Source: Dehalococcoidia bacterium (lineage in GTDB: Bacteria; Chloroflexota; Dehalococcoidia; Bin125). Taken from it: 64,000 nt of DNA. A model generated the notes under the pieces. It searched no databases and was not told the origin of the DNA. It saw nothing but the letters and a program-made list of their open reading frames with translations. How positions within the stretch are numbered: the first letter of the stretch is position 1; every line of letters begins with the position of its first letter. Both the position numbers and the translations under genes were made by a program. Below are positions 24,362-32,647 of the stretch, one piece after another. Location: NCBI GenBank assembly GCA_022825855.1, contig JAJDWB010000013.1, forward strand, positions 268,928-332,927, given 5' to 3'.

Positions 24362-25009
24362 ATGCCAACACCCCGACGCAGATTCTCAATCCGCCAGGCC
24401 AGCGCCCATCTCCGCGACGCCGACCCAATCCTCGCGCGCCTGATCGACGAGCACGGTTCCTACCAGCCGCGACCGTCGCCCGACCCCTGGTCCGCCCTTG
24501 TCCGAGCCATCCTCTTCCAGCAGCTCGCCGGCGCGGCAGCCTCCGCCATCCAGCGCAAGTGGTACGGCTTCTACGGCGATGAAGAAGCCACCCCCACGCC
24601 CGAGCAAATCCTTGAGACCTCCGACGAGGACTTCCGCGCCTGCGGCATCTCCCGCCAGAAAATGTCGTACCTCCGCGACCTCGCGCTCCACACCTCCGAC
24701 GGCCGGCTCAAGCTCACGCGCCTCAGTCGCATGTCCGACGACGACGTGATCAAGGCGCTCACCGCGGTCAAGGGCGTCGGCGAGTGGACCGCCCACATGC
24801 ACCTCATGTTTCATCTCGGCCGGCCCGACATCCTGCCCGTCGGCGATCTTGGCGTGCGCAAGGGGATGCAGGTGGCCTACGCACTCTCCGAGATGCCGAC
24901 TCCGAAGGAAGCGATCGGGATTGGCGCGAAGTGGGCCCCGTTCCGTTCGGTCGGCAGTTGGTACATGTGGCGCGCCGCCGATACCTTCACCCCGGAACAA
25001 TCAATGTGA
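24362..25009 (+). CDS. alkA: DNA-3-methyladenine glycosylase II (HhH-GPD family)
   Basis: Excises alkylated purines in base excision repair. 215 residues, the length of the compact AlkA-type enzymes lacking the N-terminal beta domain of the E. coli protein. Seen: DPWSALVRAILFQQLAGAAA, FRACGISRQKMSYLRDLA, the helix-hairpin-helix VKGVGEWTAHM and the catalytic Asp in LPVGDLGVRKG. No iron-sulphur cysteines, so it is not an Nth/MutY type. The gene stands after the phased array and ten bases before the first dehydrogenase gene. Confidence 0.9.
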   Translation: MPTPRRRFSIRQASAHLRDADPILARLIDEHGSYQPRPSPDPWSALVRAILFQQLAGAAASAIQRKWYGFYGDEEATPTPEQILETSDEDFRACGISRQKMSYLRDLALHTSDGRLKLTRLSRMSDDDVIKALTAVKGVGEWTAHMHLMFHLGRPDILPVGDLGVRKGMQVAYALSEMPTPKEAIGIGAKWAPFRSVGSWYMWRAADTFTPEQSM

Positions 25010-25019
25010 GGACTCCGAA

Positions 25020-25952
25020 ATGGCAGATGCTTCCCGCGACCAACTGATCGGCTTCATCGGCGTCGGCAACATCGGCAATCCGATGGCCCGCAACCTGATC
25101 GAGGCCGGCCATCAACTGGTCATCTTCGATCTGCGCTCCGAGGTCATGGAGAACCTGCTCGAACTCGGCGCGGAATCCGCCCAGAGCGGCGCCGAGGTCG
25201 CCTCCCGTTGCTCAATCGTCTTCAGCTCGCTGCCCGGCCCGCCCGAGATCGAAGCCGCGATCACCGCCGCCGACGGCATCCTCGCCGGCGCCGGCCGCGG
25301 CGACATCCACGTCGACCTGAGCAGCAACTCGATCACCACCGTGCGCCGCTTGGCCCAGCTCGAGGCCGATGCCGGAGTCAGCTTCATCGACGCCCCGGTC
25401 ACCGGCGGCGTGCCCGGCGCTGAAGCGGGAACGCTCACCGTGCTCGGCAGCGGCGACGCCGACGCATTCGAGCGCGTCCGTCCCTTGCTCGACCACATCG
25501 GCGCGAACATCTTCCATCTCGGCGAGGCCGGAGCCGGCTGCCTGTTCAAGCTGCTCAACAACGTGATCATCCTCTGCGGCAATCAAATCGTCCAGGAAGC
25601 GCTGGTCCTCGGGACCAAGGCCGGACTCGATCCTGAGGACCTGGTCGAGAAGCTGCGCCTCGGCACCGCCCGACCCTACATGGGACTCGCTCCCTACCTG
25701 CTGGGCAAGCGCTTCGACAATCCCTCCTTCACCCTGCGCCTGGCCGAGAAGGACGTGTCGCTCGCCCTCGAAGCCGCCCGTGTCAACCAGGTCCCCATGC
25801 CCGTCGCCAACGCCGCCCATCAGACTTTCCTCCGAGCGCTCAGCGCCGGACACGGCGAGCAGTCCTTCCTCGCCACTCTCCAGGCCCTCGAAGCCGCAGC
25901 CGGAACCGAAATCCCCACCGTCCAGATCGAGGGCGGCGGAGCGTCGTTGTAA
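25020..25952 (+). CDS. 3-hydroxyisobutyrate dehydrogenase-family enzyme (copy 1)
   Basis: 310 residues from the ATG at 25020. Beta-hydroxyacid dehydrogenase: dinucleotide motif IGFIGVGNIGNPMARNLIEAG, substrate motif DAPVTGGVPGAEAGTL, and the catalytic Lys in LFKLLNNVIIL. Such enzymes oxidise 3-hydroxyisobutyrate, tartronate semialdehyde or 6-phosphogluconate-like acids. The Asp in VIFDLRS at the end of strand two suggests NAD rather than NADP. A tandem duplicate follows after 22 bases. Confidence 0.88.
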   Translation: MADASRDQLIGFIGVGNIGNPMARNLIEAGHQLVIFDLRSEVMENLLELGAESAQSGAEVASRCSIVFSSLPGPPEIEAAITAADGILAGAGRGDIHVDLSSNSITTVRRLAQLEADAGVSFIDAPVTGGVPGAEAGTLTVLGSGDADAFERVRPLLDHIGANIFHLGEAGAGCLFKLLNNVIILCGNQIVQEALVLGTKAGLDPEDLVEKLRLGTARPYMGLAPYLLGKRFDNPSFTLRLAEKDVSLALEAARVNQVPMPVANAAHQTFLRALSAGHGEQSFLATLQALEAAAGTEIPTVQIEGGGASL

Positions 25953-25974
25953 TCGCAGGACCGGAGACCTGGCC

Positions 25975-26904
25975 ATGAGCAGCAGAGACCAGCGCATCGG
26001 ATTCATCGGCGCCGGCAACATCGGCAATCCCATGGCCTGCCAGCTAATCCGCGGCGGACATCAACTCGTCGTCTTCGATCTGCGGCCCGAGGCCATCGAA
26101 AACCTGCTCGAACTCGGCGCAGAACCCGCTGACAGCGCCGCCGAGGTCGCCTCACGCTGCGCCATCGTCTTCACCTCGCTGCCCGGACCGCCTCAGATCG
26201 AAGCGGCCACCGCCGGTCCCGACGGCATCCTCGCCGGCTGCTCCCCCGGCGACATCCACATCGACCTCAGTACCAACTCACGACGCGGAGTGCAGCGCAT
26301 CCTCGAACTGGAGACGCAAGCCGGAGTCACGCACATCGACGCGCCCGTCACCGGCGGCGTCGTCCGCGCCGGCCAGGGCACGCTCACCGTGCTCGGCAGC
26401 GGCGACCCCGACACGTTCGAGCAAATCCGTCCGCTGCTCGATCACATCGGAGAGCACGTCCTCTATCTCGGCGAGGCCGGCATGGGCTGCCTCTACAAAC
26501 TGGTCAACAACGTGATCGTGCTCTCCGGCCACCTGATCGTGCAGGAGGCGTTGGTCGTCGGCGCTAAGGCCGGACTCGACCGCCAGGACTTGGTCGACAA
26601 GCTGCGCAGCGGCACCGCCCGCCCGTTCATGGGTCTCGCCGATCAATTCCTGGCCAAGCAGTGGGAGGATCCGACCTCCACCACCTACATCGCCGAAAAA
26701 GACGTCGCGCTGGCGCTGGAGCTCGCCCGCGAGCTACAGGTCCCCATGCCCGTCGCCAACGCCGCCCACCAGACCTATCTGGCAACCATGGCAGCCGGAT
26801 TCGAAGAGCTGCATCACTACAGCACGCTCGACATGATGGAGGCCGCCGCGGGCGTCGACGTGCCGCCTGCCGCGCCTACCAGGCGTCCACCGGATGCTTC
26901 TTGA
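25975..26904 (+). CDS. 3-hydroxyisobutyrate dehydrogenase-family enzyme (copy 2)
   Basis: 309 residues and clearly a duplicate of the previous gene: IGFIGAGNIGNPMACQLIRGG, LPGPPQIEAA, DAPVTGGVVRAGQGTL and LYKLVNNVIVL. The C-terminal 15 residues differ and are Pro/Arg-rich (PPAAPTRRPPDAS), because the frame runs into the end of the convergent carboxyltransferase gene; the two coding regions overlap by 29 bases. The tail probably reflects loss of the original stop codon. Catalytic residues are intact. Confidence 0.85.
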   Translation: MSSRDQRIGFIGAGNIGNPMACQLIRGGHQLVVFDLRPEAIENLLELGAEPADSAAEVASRCAIVFTSLPGPPQIEAATAGPDGILAGCSPGDIHIDLSTNSRRGVQRILELETQAGVTHIDAPVTGGVVRAGQGTLTVLGSGDPDTFEQIRPLLDHIGEHVLYLGEAGMGCLYKLVNNVIVLSGHLIVQEALVVGAKAGLDRQDLVDKLRSGTARPFMGLADQFLAKQWEDPTSTTYIAEKDVALALELARELQVPMPVANAAHQTYLATMAAGFEELHHYSTLDMMEAAAGVDVPPAAPTRRPPDAS

Positions 26905-28399
26905 CCGGCGACAACGGCGCGCGCGGCGTCATCCGCAACATCGCGATCAGCCGTTCGCGCGTCTCCTCCGGCGCAATCACGTCGTCGAAGTCGTACCGCT
27001 TGCCCGCATTGATCGCCGAGTTCCGCTCGCGCATCTCGGCCGCCCACTCGTCCCGCAACCGCTTCGCCTCCGCCGGATCGTCCCGTTCCACTACGCGGAT
27101 GAGATCGCGGTTCACCAGCAGCGACGCGCCCTCAAGTCCCATGCCGCCCGACTCGGCCGTCGGCCAGGCCAGCCTCAGGTCGCGGTTCGCATACGAGTTG
27201 CCCATCGCCGCCGGACCGAGTCCGTAAGCCTTGCGCAACTGGATCGTGTAGAGCGGAACCGTGCGGTTCTGGTGCGCGATGATCGGCCGCGCGTGATGCC
27301 GCGCGATGCCCGCCTCTTCTGCCGGCCGCCCGACCATGTAGCCGGGATTGTCGATCAACGAGACCATCGCGATCTCATAGGCGTCGCAGAGCTGGATGAA
27401 GCGCGCGATCTTGTCCGACGCGTCCGAATCGATCGCCCCGGCAATCACCGAGAGCGGCTGGTTGGCGATGATCCCCACCGATCGCCCGCCCAACCTGGCC
27501 AGCGCCGTCACCAGTTGCGGCGCCCACTTGGGCCGCAGCTCGAACACCGTGTCACGATCCATGATCGCCCGGATCACTCGCCGTATGTCGTAAGCCCGCC
27601 GTCGATTCGAAGGCACGATCGAGCGGATCCGTTCAGCCCACGGATCGATGTCGCCGTCGGGCAGGTCGTAGAGGAAGTAGCGCAGATACCTGCCGGCCGC
27701 ATCGATCGCCTCCGCTTCGCTCTCGACCATCAGGTCGATCCCGCCGACCCGCTCGTGCATCTCGGCCGGGCCAATCTCGTCCGGCGTCAGCTTCAGTCCC
27801 ATCGCGCCCTCGACCAGCGGCGGTCCGCCCATGCCGATCGCCGAGTCGCGGGTCGCCACGATGAAGTCGGACAGTCCGGCGATCGAGGCATTGCCGGCGA
27901 ACGACCGACCCGACACCACCGAGACGGTCGGCACCCAGCCCGAGAGCTGCGCCATGCCGTCGAACGTGCCCCAGCGGCCGGTCAGGCCCATGCGCGATCC
28001 GGCCAGATCGTGCGCCCGCGCGCCGCCGCCGTCGGCGAACGTGATCATCGGCCAGCGGCGCTCATGCGCCAGCTCGATCAGCCGGTCGAACTTGCCATGA
28101 TTCAGCGCCGTCTGCGTGCCGCCCTGCACTGTGTAGTCGTAGGACGCAATCGCCACCGGATGCCCGTCGACCGTGCCGAAGCCCTGCACCAGGCCGTCCG
28201 CCGGCCCCTGCATCGACTGGTTCGCGGGCACGGCCAGCACGCCGTACTCGACAAAGCTGTCCGCATCGAGCATCATCCCAATCCGCTCGCGAGCCGTGAA
28301 CTTGTCCCTGGCGTGCACCTTCGCCGAGGCCTCCGGGCGCGCCGCGTCCATGGCCCGCGATCGCGCGTCCAGCACTTCCTGGATGATCGCTTCGTCCAT
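26876..28399 (-). CDS. Acyl-CoA carboxylase, carboxyltransferase (beta) subunit
   Basis: 507 residues from the ATG at 28399; an open frame 11 codons longer is less likely. Transfers CO2 from carboxybiotin to an acyl-CoA such as propionyl-, acetyl- or methylcrotonyl-CoA. Seen: the N-terminal crotonase-fold half with TARERIGMMLDADSFVE, YDYTVQGGTQTALNHGK, and MITFADGGGARAHD, and the second half with SLIDNPGYMVG and the C-terminal RERLIAML. No biotin carboxylase or BCCP gene is nearby. A divergent acyl-CoA synthetase starts 88 bases away, which would fit activation of an acid followed by carboxylation. Confidence 0.88.
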   Translation of the reverse strand: MDEAIIQEVLDARSRAMDAARPEASAKVHARDKFTARERIGMMLDADSFVEYGVLAVPANQSMQGPADGLVQGFGTVDGHPVAIASYDYTVQGGTQTALNHGKFDRLIELAHERRWPMITFADGGGARAHDLAGSRMGLTGRWGTFDGMAQLSGWVPTVSVVSGRSFAGNASIAGLSDFIVATRDSAIGMGGPPLVEGAMGLKLTPDEIGPAEMHERVGGIDLMVESEAEAIDAAGRYLRYFLYDLPDGDIDPWAERIRSIVPSNRRRAYDIRRVIRAIMDRDTVFELRPKWAPQLVTALARLGGRSVGIIANQPLSVIAGAIDSDASDKIARFIQLCDAYEIAMVSLIDNPGYMVGRPAEEAGIARHHARPIIAHQNRTVPLYTIQLRKAYGLGPAAMGNSYANRDLRLAWPTAESGGMGLEGASLLVNRDLIRVVERDDPAEAKRLRDEWAAEMRERNSAINAGKRYDFDDVIAPEETRERLIAMLRMTPRAPLSPVKKHPVDAW

Positions 28400-28486
28400 C
28401 GGTCCGTTCCCCTCCGCTGGTACCCTCCGCATACGGTATCCGCTGATCAGAATCGCCCGCCTTGCAGCAGGAGTTGGAGTTGATCC

Positions 28487-30421
28487 ATGGCCTCAGACAT
28501 CGATCTCGTCGGCCCAATCGTGCGAGAGATCCAGCGCCGCGCGTTGGACGAGCCCGACGCCTTCTGGTCCGAGGCCGCCGCAAGAATTCCCTGGTTCCGC
28601 GAGTGGGACGACGTCTTCGAGTGGAATCCGGGCGACGTGCCGGCGTTCCGCTGGTTCATCGGCGGCGAGACCAATCTCGCCTACGCCTGCCTCGACGCCC
28701 AGGTCGATAGCGGCAACGGCGGCCGCGCCGCGCTGATCGCGCTGGACGAGAACGGCGGCCAGCGGGTCTACACCTACGCGCAACTGCTGCGCAATGTCGA
28801 GCGCATGGCCGCCTCCCTGCGCGCCATCGGAATCGAGCGCGGCGACCGCGTCGCGGTCTACATGCCGACCAACTACGAGGCCATCGCCCTGATGCTCGCC
28901 TGCGCCCGGATCGGCGCCGTGCACCTGGTCATCTTCGCCGGCTTCGGCGCGGGCGCAATTGCCGAGCGGGTCAAGCTGGCTGAAGCCAAAGCGATCTTCT
29001 GCACCGACTCCACCTACCGGCGCGGACGCAACGTGCCGCTCGATCACTTCGTGCGCGGCGCGCTCGAGAACGAGGGCGCCGCAGAGATCGTCGAAACCGT
29101 GGTCGTCGAACGCCGCCTTGAGGACAGCCCCAACATCGGCGGCGACAAGGAGATGAGCTGGCAGGACTTCCTCGCCGCCGGAGCGGACGGCGACGGATCC
29201 GTCGCCGCCATGGAAGCCAACGACCCCGCCTACATCCTCGCCACGTCGGGCACCACCGCCCGCCCCAAGCTCTGCGTGCACACCCACGGCGGCTATCCGG
29301 TCTGGGTCGCCAGCCAGGCCGATTGGGTCTTCGACCTACAGCCCGAGGATGTCTGGTGGGCGACCTCGGACATCGGCTGGGTCGTGGGACACTCCTACAT
29401 CGTCTATGGCCCGCTGCTGGCCGGCGCGACCACGATCGCCTTTGAAGGCGCGCTCGATTATCCCGATGTCGGCACCTTCTACAAGATCGTCGAGGACCAC
29501 GGTGTGACCGGCATGTTCACTTCGCCGACCGCGATCCGCCTGCTGATGCGCTCCGGCACCGAGCCCGCCGAGGCCGTCGACATGTCCTCGTTGACCCGCG
29601 TCTTCTCAGCCGGAGAAGTGCTCAATCCGCCCGCCTGGGAGTGGTTCCAGCACGAGATCTTCGGCGATCAGATTCCGGTCCTCGACCACATGTGGCAGAC
29701 CGAGACCGGCGGCCCCATCATCGGCAATCCGTATGGCGTGCAGATGCTGCCGATCAAGCCCGGCTCGGCCGGCGTGCCGCTGCCCGGCATCGAGGGCACG
29801 GTGCTCGACACCGACGGCGAGGAACTGGCGGCCGACGAGAAGGGCATCTTCGCCATCACCCGCCCGTTCCCCGGCCTGACCGCACGGCTTTGGGGCGAGC
29901 CCGAGCGTTACCAGACCGACTACTGGGGCAAGGTGCCGGGCAAGCAGGTCTACTTCACTGGAGACGCCACCTCGGTTGACGAGGACGGCTACGTCTGGTT
30001 CTCGGGTCGGGCTGACGAGATCATCAAGATTGCCGCGCACCGGCTCGGCACAATCGAGGTCGAGTCGGCGATCCTGCGTCACCCCGGCGCGGCCGAGGCC
30101 GGCGTGACGGGCCGTCCCGACGAACTGCGCGGGGAGGTGATCTCGGCATTCGTCGTGCTCAAGGCCGGCTACGGGCCGGGCGACGAGCTCAAGACCGAAA
30201 TCCTGCAGACAATCCGTGGCGAGCTCGGCCCGGTCGCCGTGATCGGCGAACTCAACTTCGTCGACGCGCTGCCCAAGACCCGCTCGGGCAAGATCATGCG
30301 CCGCGTGCTCAAGGCCGTCACGCTCGACACCGACCCCGGCGACATCTCGACAATCGAGGACGAAGGCTCAGTCGAAGACGCCCGCTCGGCCTGGGAAACC
30401 ATGAAGGCCAGCATTCGGTGA
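28487..30421 (+). CDS. AMP-forming acyl-CoA synthetase (acetyl/propionyl-CoA synthetase-like)
   Basis: 644 residues. Makes acyl-AMP from ATP and a short carboxylate, then the acyl-CoA. Seen: IPWFREWDDVFEWNPGD (ACAS N-terminal region), the P-loop-like ILATSGTTARPKLCVHTHGG, WATSDIGWVVGHSYIVYGPL, DHMWQTETGGPIIG, SGRADEIIKIAAHRLGT, and the catalytic Lys in PKTRSGKIMRR, the site controlled by lysine acylation in related enzymes; a sirtuin is encoded at 13240. A GGAG precedes the ATG. The stop overlaps the K+ channel GTG (GTGA). Confidence 0.92.
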   Translation: MASDIDLVGPIVREIQRRALDEPDAFWSEAAARIPWFREWDDVFEWNPGDVPAFRWFIGGETNLAYACLDAQVDSGNGGRAALIALDENGGQRVYTYAQLLRNVERMAASLRAIGIERGDRVAVYMPTNYEAIALMLACARIGAVHLVIFAGFGAGAIAERVKLAEAKAIFCTDSTYRRGRNVPLDHFVRGALENEGAAEIVETVVVERRLEDSPNIGGDKEMSWQDFLAAGADGDGSVAAMEANDPAYILATSGTTARPKLCVHTHGGYPVWVASQADWVFDLQPEDVWWATSDIGWVVGHSYIVYGPLLAGATTIAFEGALDYPDVGTFYKIVEDHGVTGMFTSPTAIRLLMRSGTEPAEAVDMSSLTRVFSAGEVLNPPAWEWFQHEIFGDQIPVLDHMWQTETGGPIIGNPYGVQMLPIKPGSAGVPLPGIEGTVLDTDGEELAADEKGIFAITRPFPGLTARLWGEPERYQTDYWGKVPGKQVYFTGDATSVDEDGYVWFSGRADEIIKIAAHRLGTIEVESAILRHPGAAEAGVTGRPDELRGEVISAFVVLKAGYGPGDELKTEILQTIRGELGPVAVIGELNFVDALPKTRSGKIMRRVLKAVTLDTDPGDISTIEDEGSVEDARSAWETMKASIR

Positions 30422-31209
30422 GTCAAGTGCTCAGGTGGCGTAGGGAGCAGTTCGATCGGTTACTGAAGTCTGCCCGGAATGACGAACTGCGGCTCAACTG
30501 GGAGAAGCGCTTCGAGCCGGTTCTGTTAGCCCTCGCCGCGGCCATGGTGCCGCTCATTGTTGGGCCGTACGTCAGTGAGCTCTCTGTTGCCGTTGAGCGC
30601 TGGTTTCTCATTGGCGATCTGATCATTTGGGCGATCTTCGTCATCGATCTGCTCGTCAGGCTTTGGCTGGCTGAGAACCGAACGGGCTTCCTGAAGTCGC
30701 ACTGGCCTGAGGTGCTCATTGTGGTTGTGCCCATCTTCCGACCGTTGCGGCTGCTCAGGCTCGCGCTGTTAGTCCCTCGAGTGGCGGAGATTCTCAAGCG
30801 GCGTGCCGTCGGCGGCGCGCTGATTGGTGCCGTAGTTGCCATCGCCGTAGCCACGATCGCCGTTGCGCTCGTCGAGCAGACCGCCGACGGACAAATCGGC
30901 GATTGGGGCACAGCTCTCTGGTGGGCGCTAGCGACCATCACTACAGTCGGCTACGGCGACGTTGTACCTGAGACTTTGGTCGGTCGCATTATCGGTTCCC
31001 TGTTGATGATCGTGGGCATCGGTGTGTTCGGCGTCTTTACTGCCAATGTCGCCGCTTGGTTCGTCGCTGGCGATGATCGAACCCAGGAACAGACACTGGC
31101 CGAACTCAAGTCGTCCCAGGAGCAGATACTGGTCGAGCTCAGGTTGTTGAGAGAGGAAGTCGAATCGCTCCACGAGGATTTCGAGGATGGCGATCAAGAT
31201 TCCGAGTGA
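30418..31209 (+). CDS. Voltage-gated-type potassium channel (six-helix)
   Basis: 263 residues. Six membrane helices with an Arg-rich S4 (RPLRLLRLALLVPRV, about residues 108-122) and a pore with the selectivity filter TTVGYGD at 175-181. After the last helix (GSLLMIVGIGVFGVFTANVAAW) comes a charged coiled coil of about 50 residues that likely tetramerises. It should pass K+ through the cytoplasmic membrane. Its codons use more T and A in the third position than the neighbours, suggesting separate origin. Translation is coupled to the synthetase upstream by a GTGA overlap. Confidence 0.9.
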   Translation: MSQVLRWRREQFDRLLKSARNDELRLNWEKRFEPVLLALAAAMVPLIVGPYVSELSVAVERWFLIGDLIIWAIFVIDLLVRLWLAENRTGFLKSHWPEVLIVVVPIFRPLRLLRLALLVPRVAEILKRRAVGGALIGAVVAIAVATIAVALVEQTADGQIGDWGTALWWALATITTVGYGDVVPETLVGRIIGSLLMIVGIGVFGVFTANVAAWFVAGDDRTQEQTLAELKSSQEQILVELRLLREEVESLHEDFEDGDQDSE

Positions 31210-32199
31210 CTAGAAGGGACGGCCGATTTCCTCGCCGATCTTGCGCAGGCGTTCGACTCGCTGCTCGGTTGGTGGGTGGGTCGAGAAGAAGCGGCCCGCG
31301 CCGCCAGCGAGAGGGTTGACGATGAACATGTGGTTGGCAGCCTCGGCGGTCTTCATCTCCTCGGCCGCGTAGCGCGACTCAGGCGTCCTCACCCCTTGCT
31401 CCAGCTTCATCAGCGCGTAAGCGAGCGCCTCGGGATCGCCGCAACGCCGCGCGCCGGTGTCGTCGGCCTTCAGTTCGCGCTGCCGGCTCACCGCCATCTG
31501 GATCACCATCGCGACGAAGGGCGCGAGAATTGCCACAATCAGCGCGCCGGCGAGATGTCCCGCCCCGCCTCCTTCGCCGTCGCGGCCGCCCATCCCTCCG
31601 AAGAGGAAGGCCATGAACAGCGACCACTGGGCGATCATGCCGATGAAGGAAATCACCATCGCCATCGAGGCGACGATCGTTGACCAGAGCGTGTCGCGGT
31701 TGGTCACGTGGGCCAGTTCGTGGGCCATGACACCGGCCAGCTCGCGCTGCGTGAGCAAGCCCATGATCCCGGTCGTGGCCGCCACGGCGGAGTGGTTCGG
31801 ATGGCGTCCGGTGGCAAAGGCGTTGGGGATCGGCGTCTCAATGACGTAGACCGAGGGGATGTGGCGGGGGCAGTCGCCGGGCCGGCAGTGTCCGGTGCAG
31901 CGGGCCTCCAGGTGTTCAACGGTGAACTGCGAGAGCAGTTCCTTCTTCAACGGCATCTGCGCCTGGCAAGCGGCGCGCTCGACGATGCGGTAGAGCTCGG
32001 GCGCCTCCTGGGCAGTGACGAGCTGTCCGCCCATCATCTTGGGCACCATCGAATGCGAGTTGTAGTAGCTGTACAGGTTGATGCCCAGGGCGACCACGGC
32101 CATGATGATCAACCCGATCTGGCCAGCGACCGCGAGACCGACCACCATCATCAGCCCCGCCATGAGCACCACGAGGAACATCGTGCGTAATCCGTACAC
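31210..32199 (-). CDS. htpX: Membrane zinc metalloprotease, M48 family (HtpX-like)
   Basis: 329 residues. Degrades damaged membrane proteins. Two N-terminal membrane helices, the loop PIPNAFATGRHPNHSAVA, the zinc site HELAHVTNRDT, two more helices around WSLFMAFLFGG and AGALIVAILAPFVAMVI, the third ligand region ELKADDTGARRCGDPEAL, and the C-terminal STHPPTEQRVERL. An insertion just before VYVIETP holds CTGHCRPGDCPRH, three Cys and a His in about 13 residues, which is not usual in HtpX and could bind a metal or be redox-active. Start is a GTG after GGGGGAG. Confidence 0.9.
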   Translation of the reverse strand: MYGLRTMFLVVLMAGLMMVVGLAVAGQIGLIIMAVVALGINLYSYYNSHSMVPKMMGGQLVTAQEAPELYRIVERAACQAQMPLKKELLSQFTVEHLEARCTGHCRPGDCPRHIPSVYVIETPIPNAFATGRHPNHSAVAATTGIMGLLTQRELAGVMAHELAHVTNRDTLWSTIVASMAMVISFIGMIAQWSLFMAFLFGGMGGRDGEGGGAGHLAGALIVAILAPFVAMVIQMAVSRQRELKADDTGARRCGDPEALAYALMKLEQGVRTPESRYAAEEMKTAEAANHMFIVNPLAGGAGRFFSTHPPTEQRVERLRKIGEEIGRPF

Positions 32200-32277
32200 G
32201 GTTCAACTCCCCCTCATCGCAATCATGTTCACCGATTTCGCCGATGCCGAACACGTGCGGCAGTTACGTCGAGATCG

Positions 32278-32283
32278 TACCAT
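32278..32283 (+). promoter_or_regulatory. -10-like hexamer TACCAT for the FmdB gene
   Basis: TACCAT lies 46 bases before the ATG at 32330, in the divergent gap with htpX. The same hexamer stands before other genes in this window. Confidence 0.35.
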
Positions 32284-32329
32284 CGGGAGAGGCGGATCGA
32301 CCCTCTGCCACAGCCGCCGGGAGCACGCC

Positions 32330-32626
32330 ATGCCAATCTACGAATACGCCTGCCGAGCCTGCGGCAAGGAGTGGGAGCACTTTACCCGCAAGATCGACGC
32401 GCCCGCGCCCGATTGCGAAGACTGCGAGGCTGGTGGACCGGTCGAGCGGTTGATTGCCCGATCGGCGTTCATCAAGGACGAGAATACGAAGATGCGCGAG
32501 ATGCATCCCAAGTACGCGAAGATGGTCGATGCAGCCTGGGACAAGGCCTCTCGCAACGATCCGCTCAGCAAGACCCGCTTCGCGCCCCTCGTCGACTCGG
32601 GCAAGCGCGTCCAGGACATGACCTAG
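32330..32626 (+). CDS. FmdB-family zinc-ribbon protein
   Basis: 98 residues. N-terminal zinc ribbon: MPIYEYACRACGKEWE with the first CxxC and DCEDCEAGG with the second. The C-terminal half is charged and helical, ending VDSGKRVQDMT. FmdB proteins are small putative regulators, named from the formamidase cluster; their biochemical role is not settled. The true start is this ATG after a GGGAG; the frame is open upstream but without similarity. Confidence 0.85.
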   Translation: MPIYEYACRACGKEWEHFTRKIDAPAPDCEDCEAGGPVERLIARSAFIKDENTKMREMHPKYAKMVDAAWDKASRNDPLSKTRFAPLVDSGKRVQDMT

Positions 32627-32647
32627 CCGCGCTTGCGGATCGACGCC

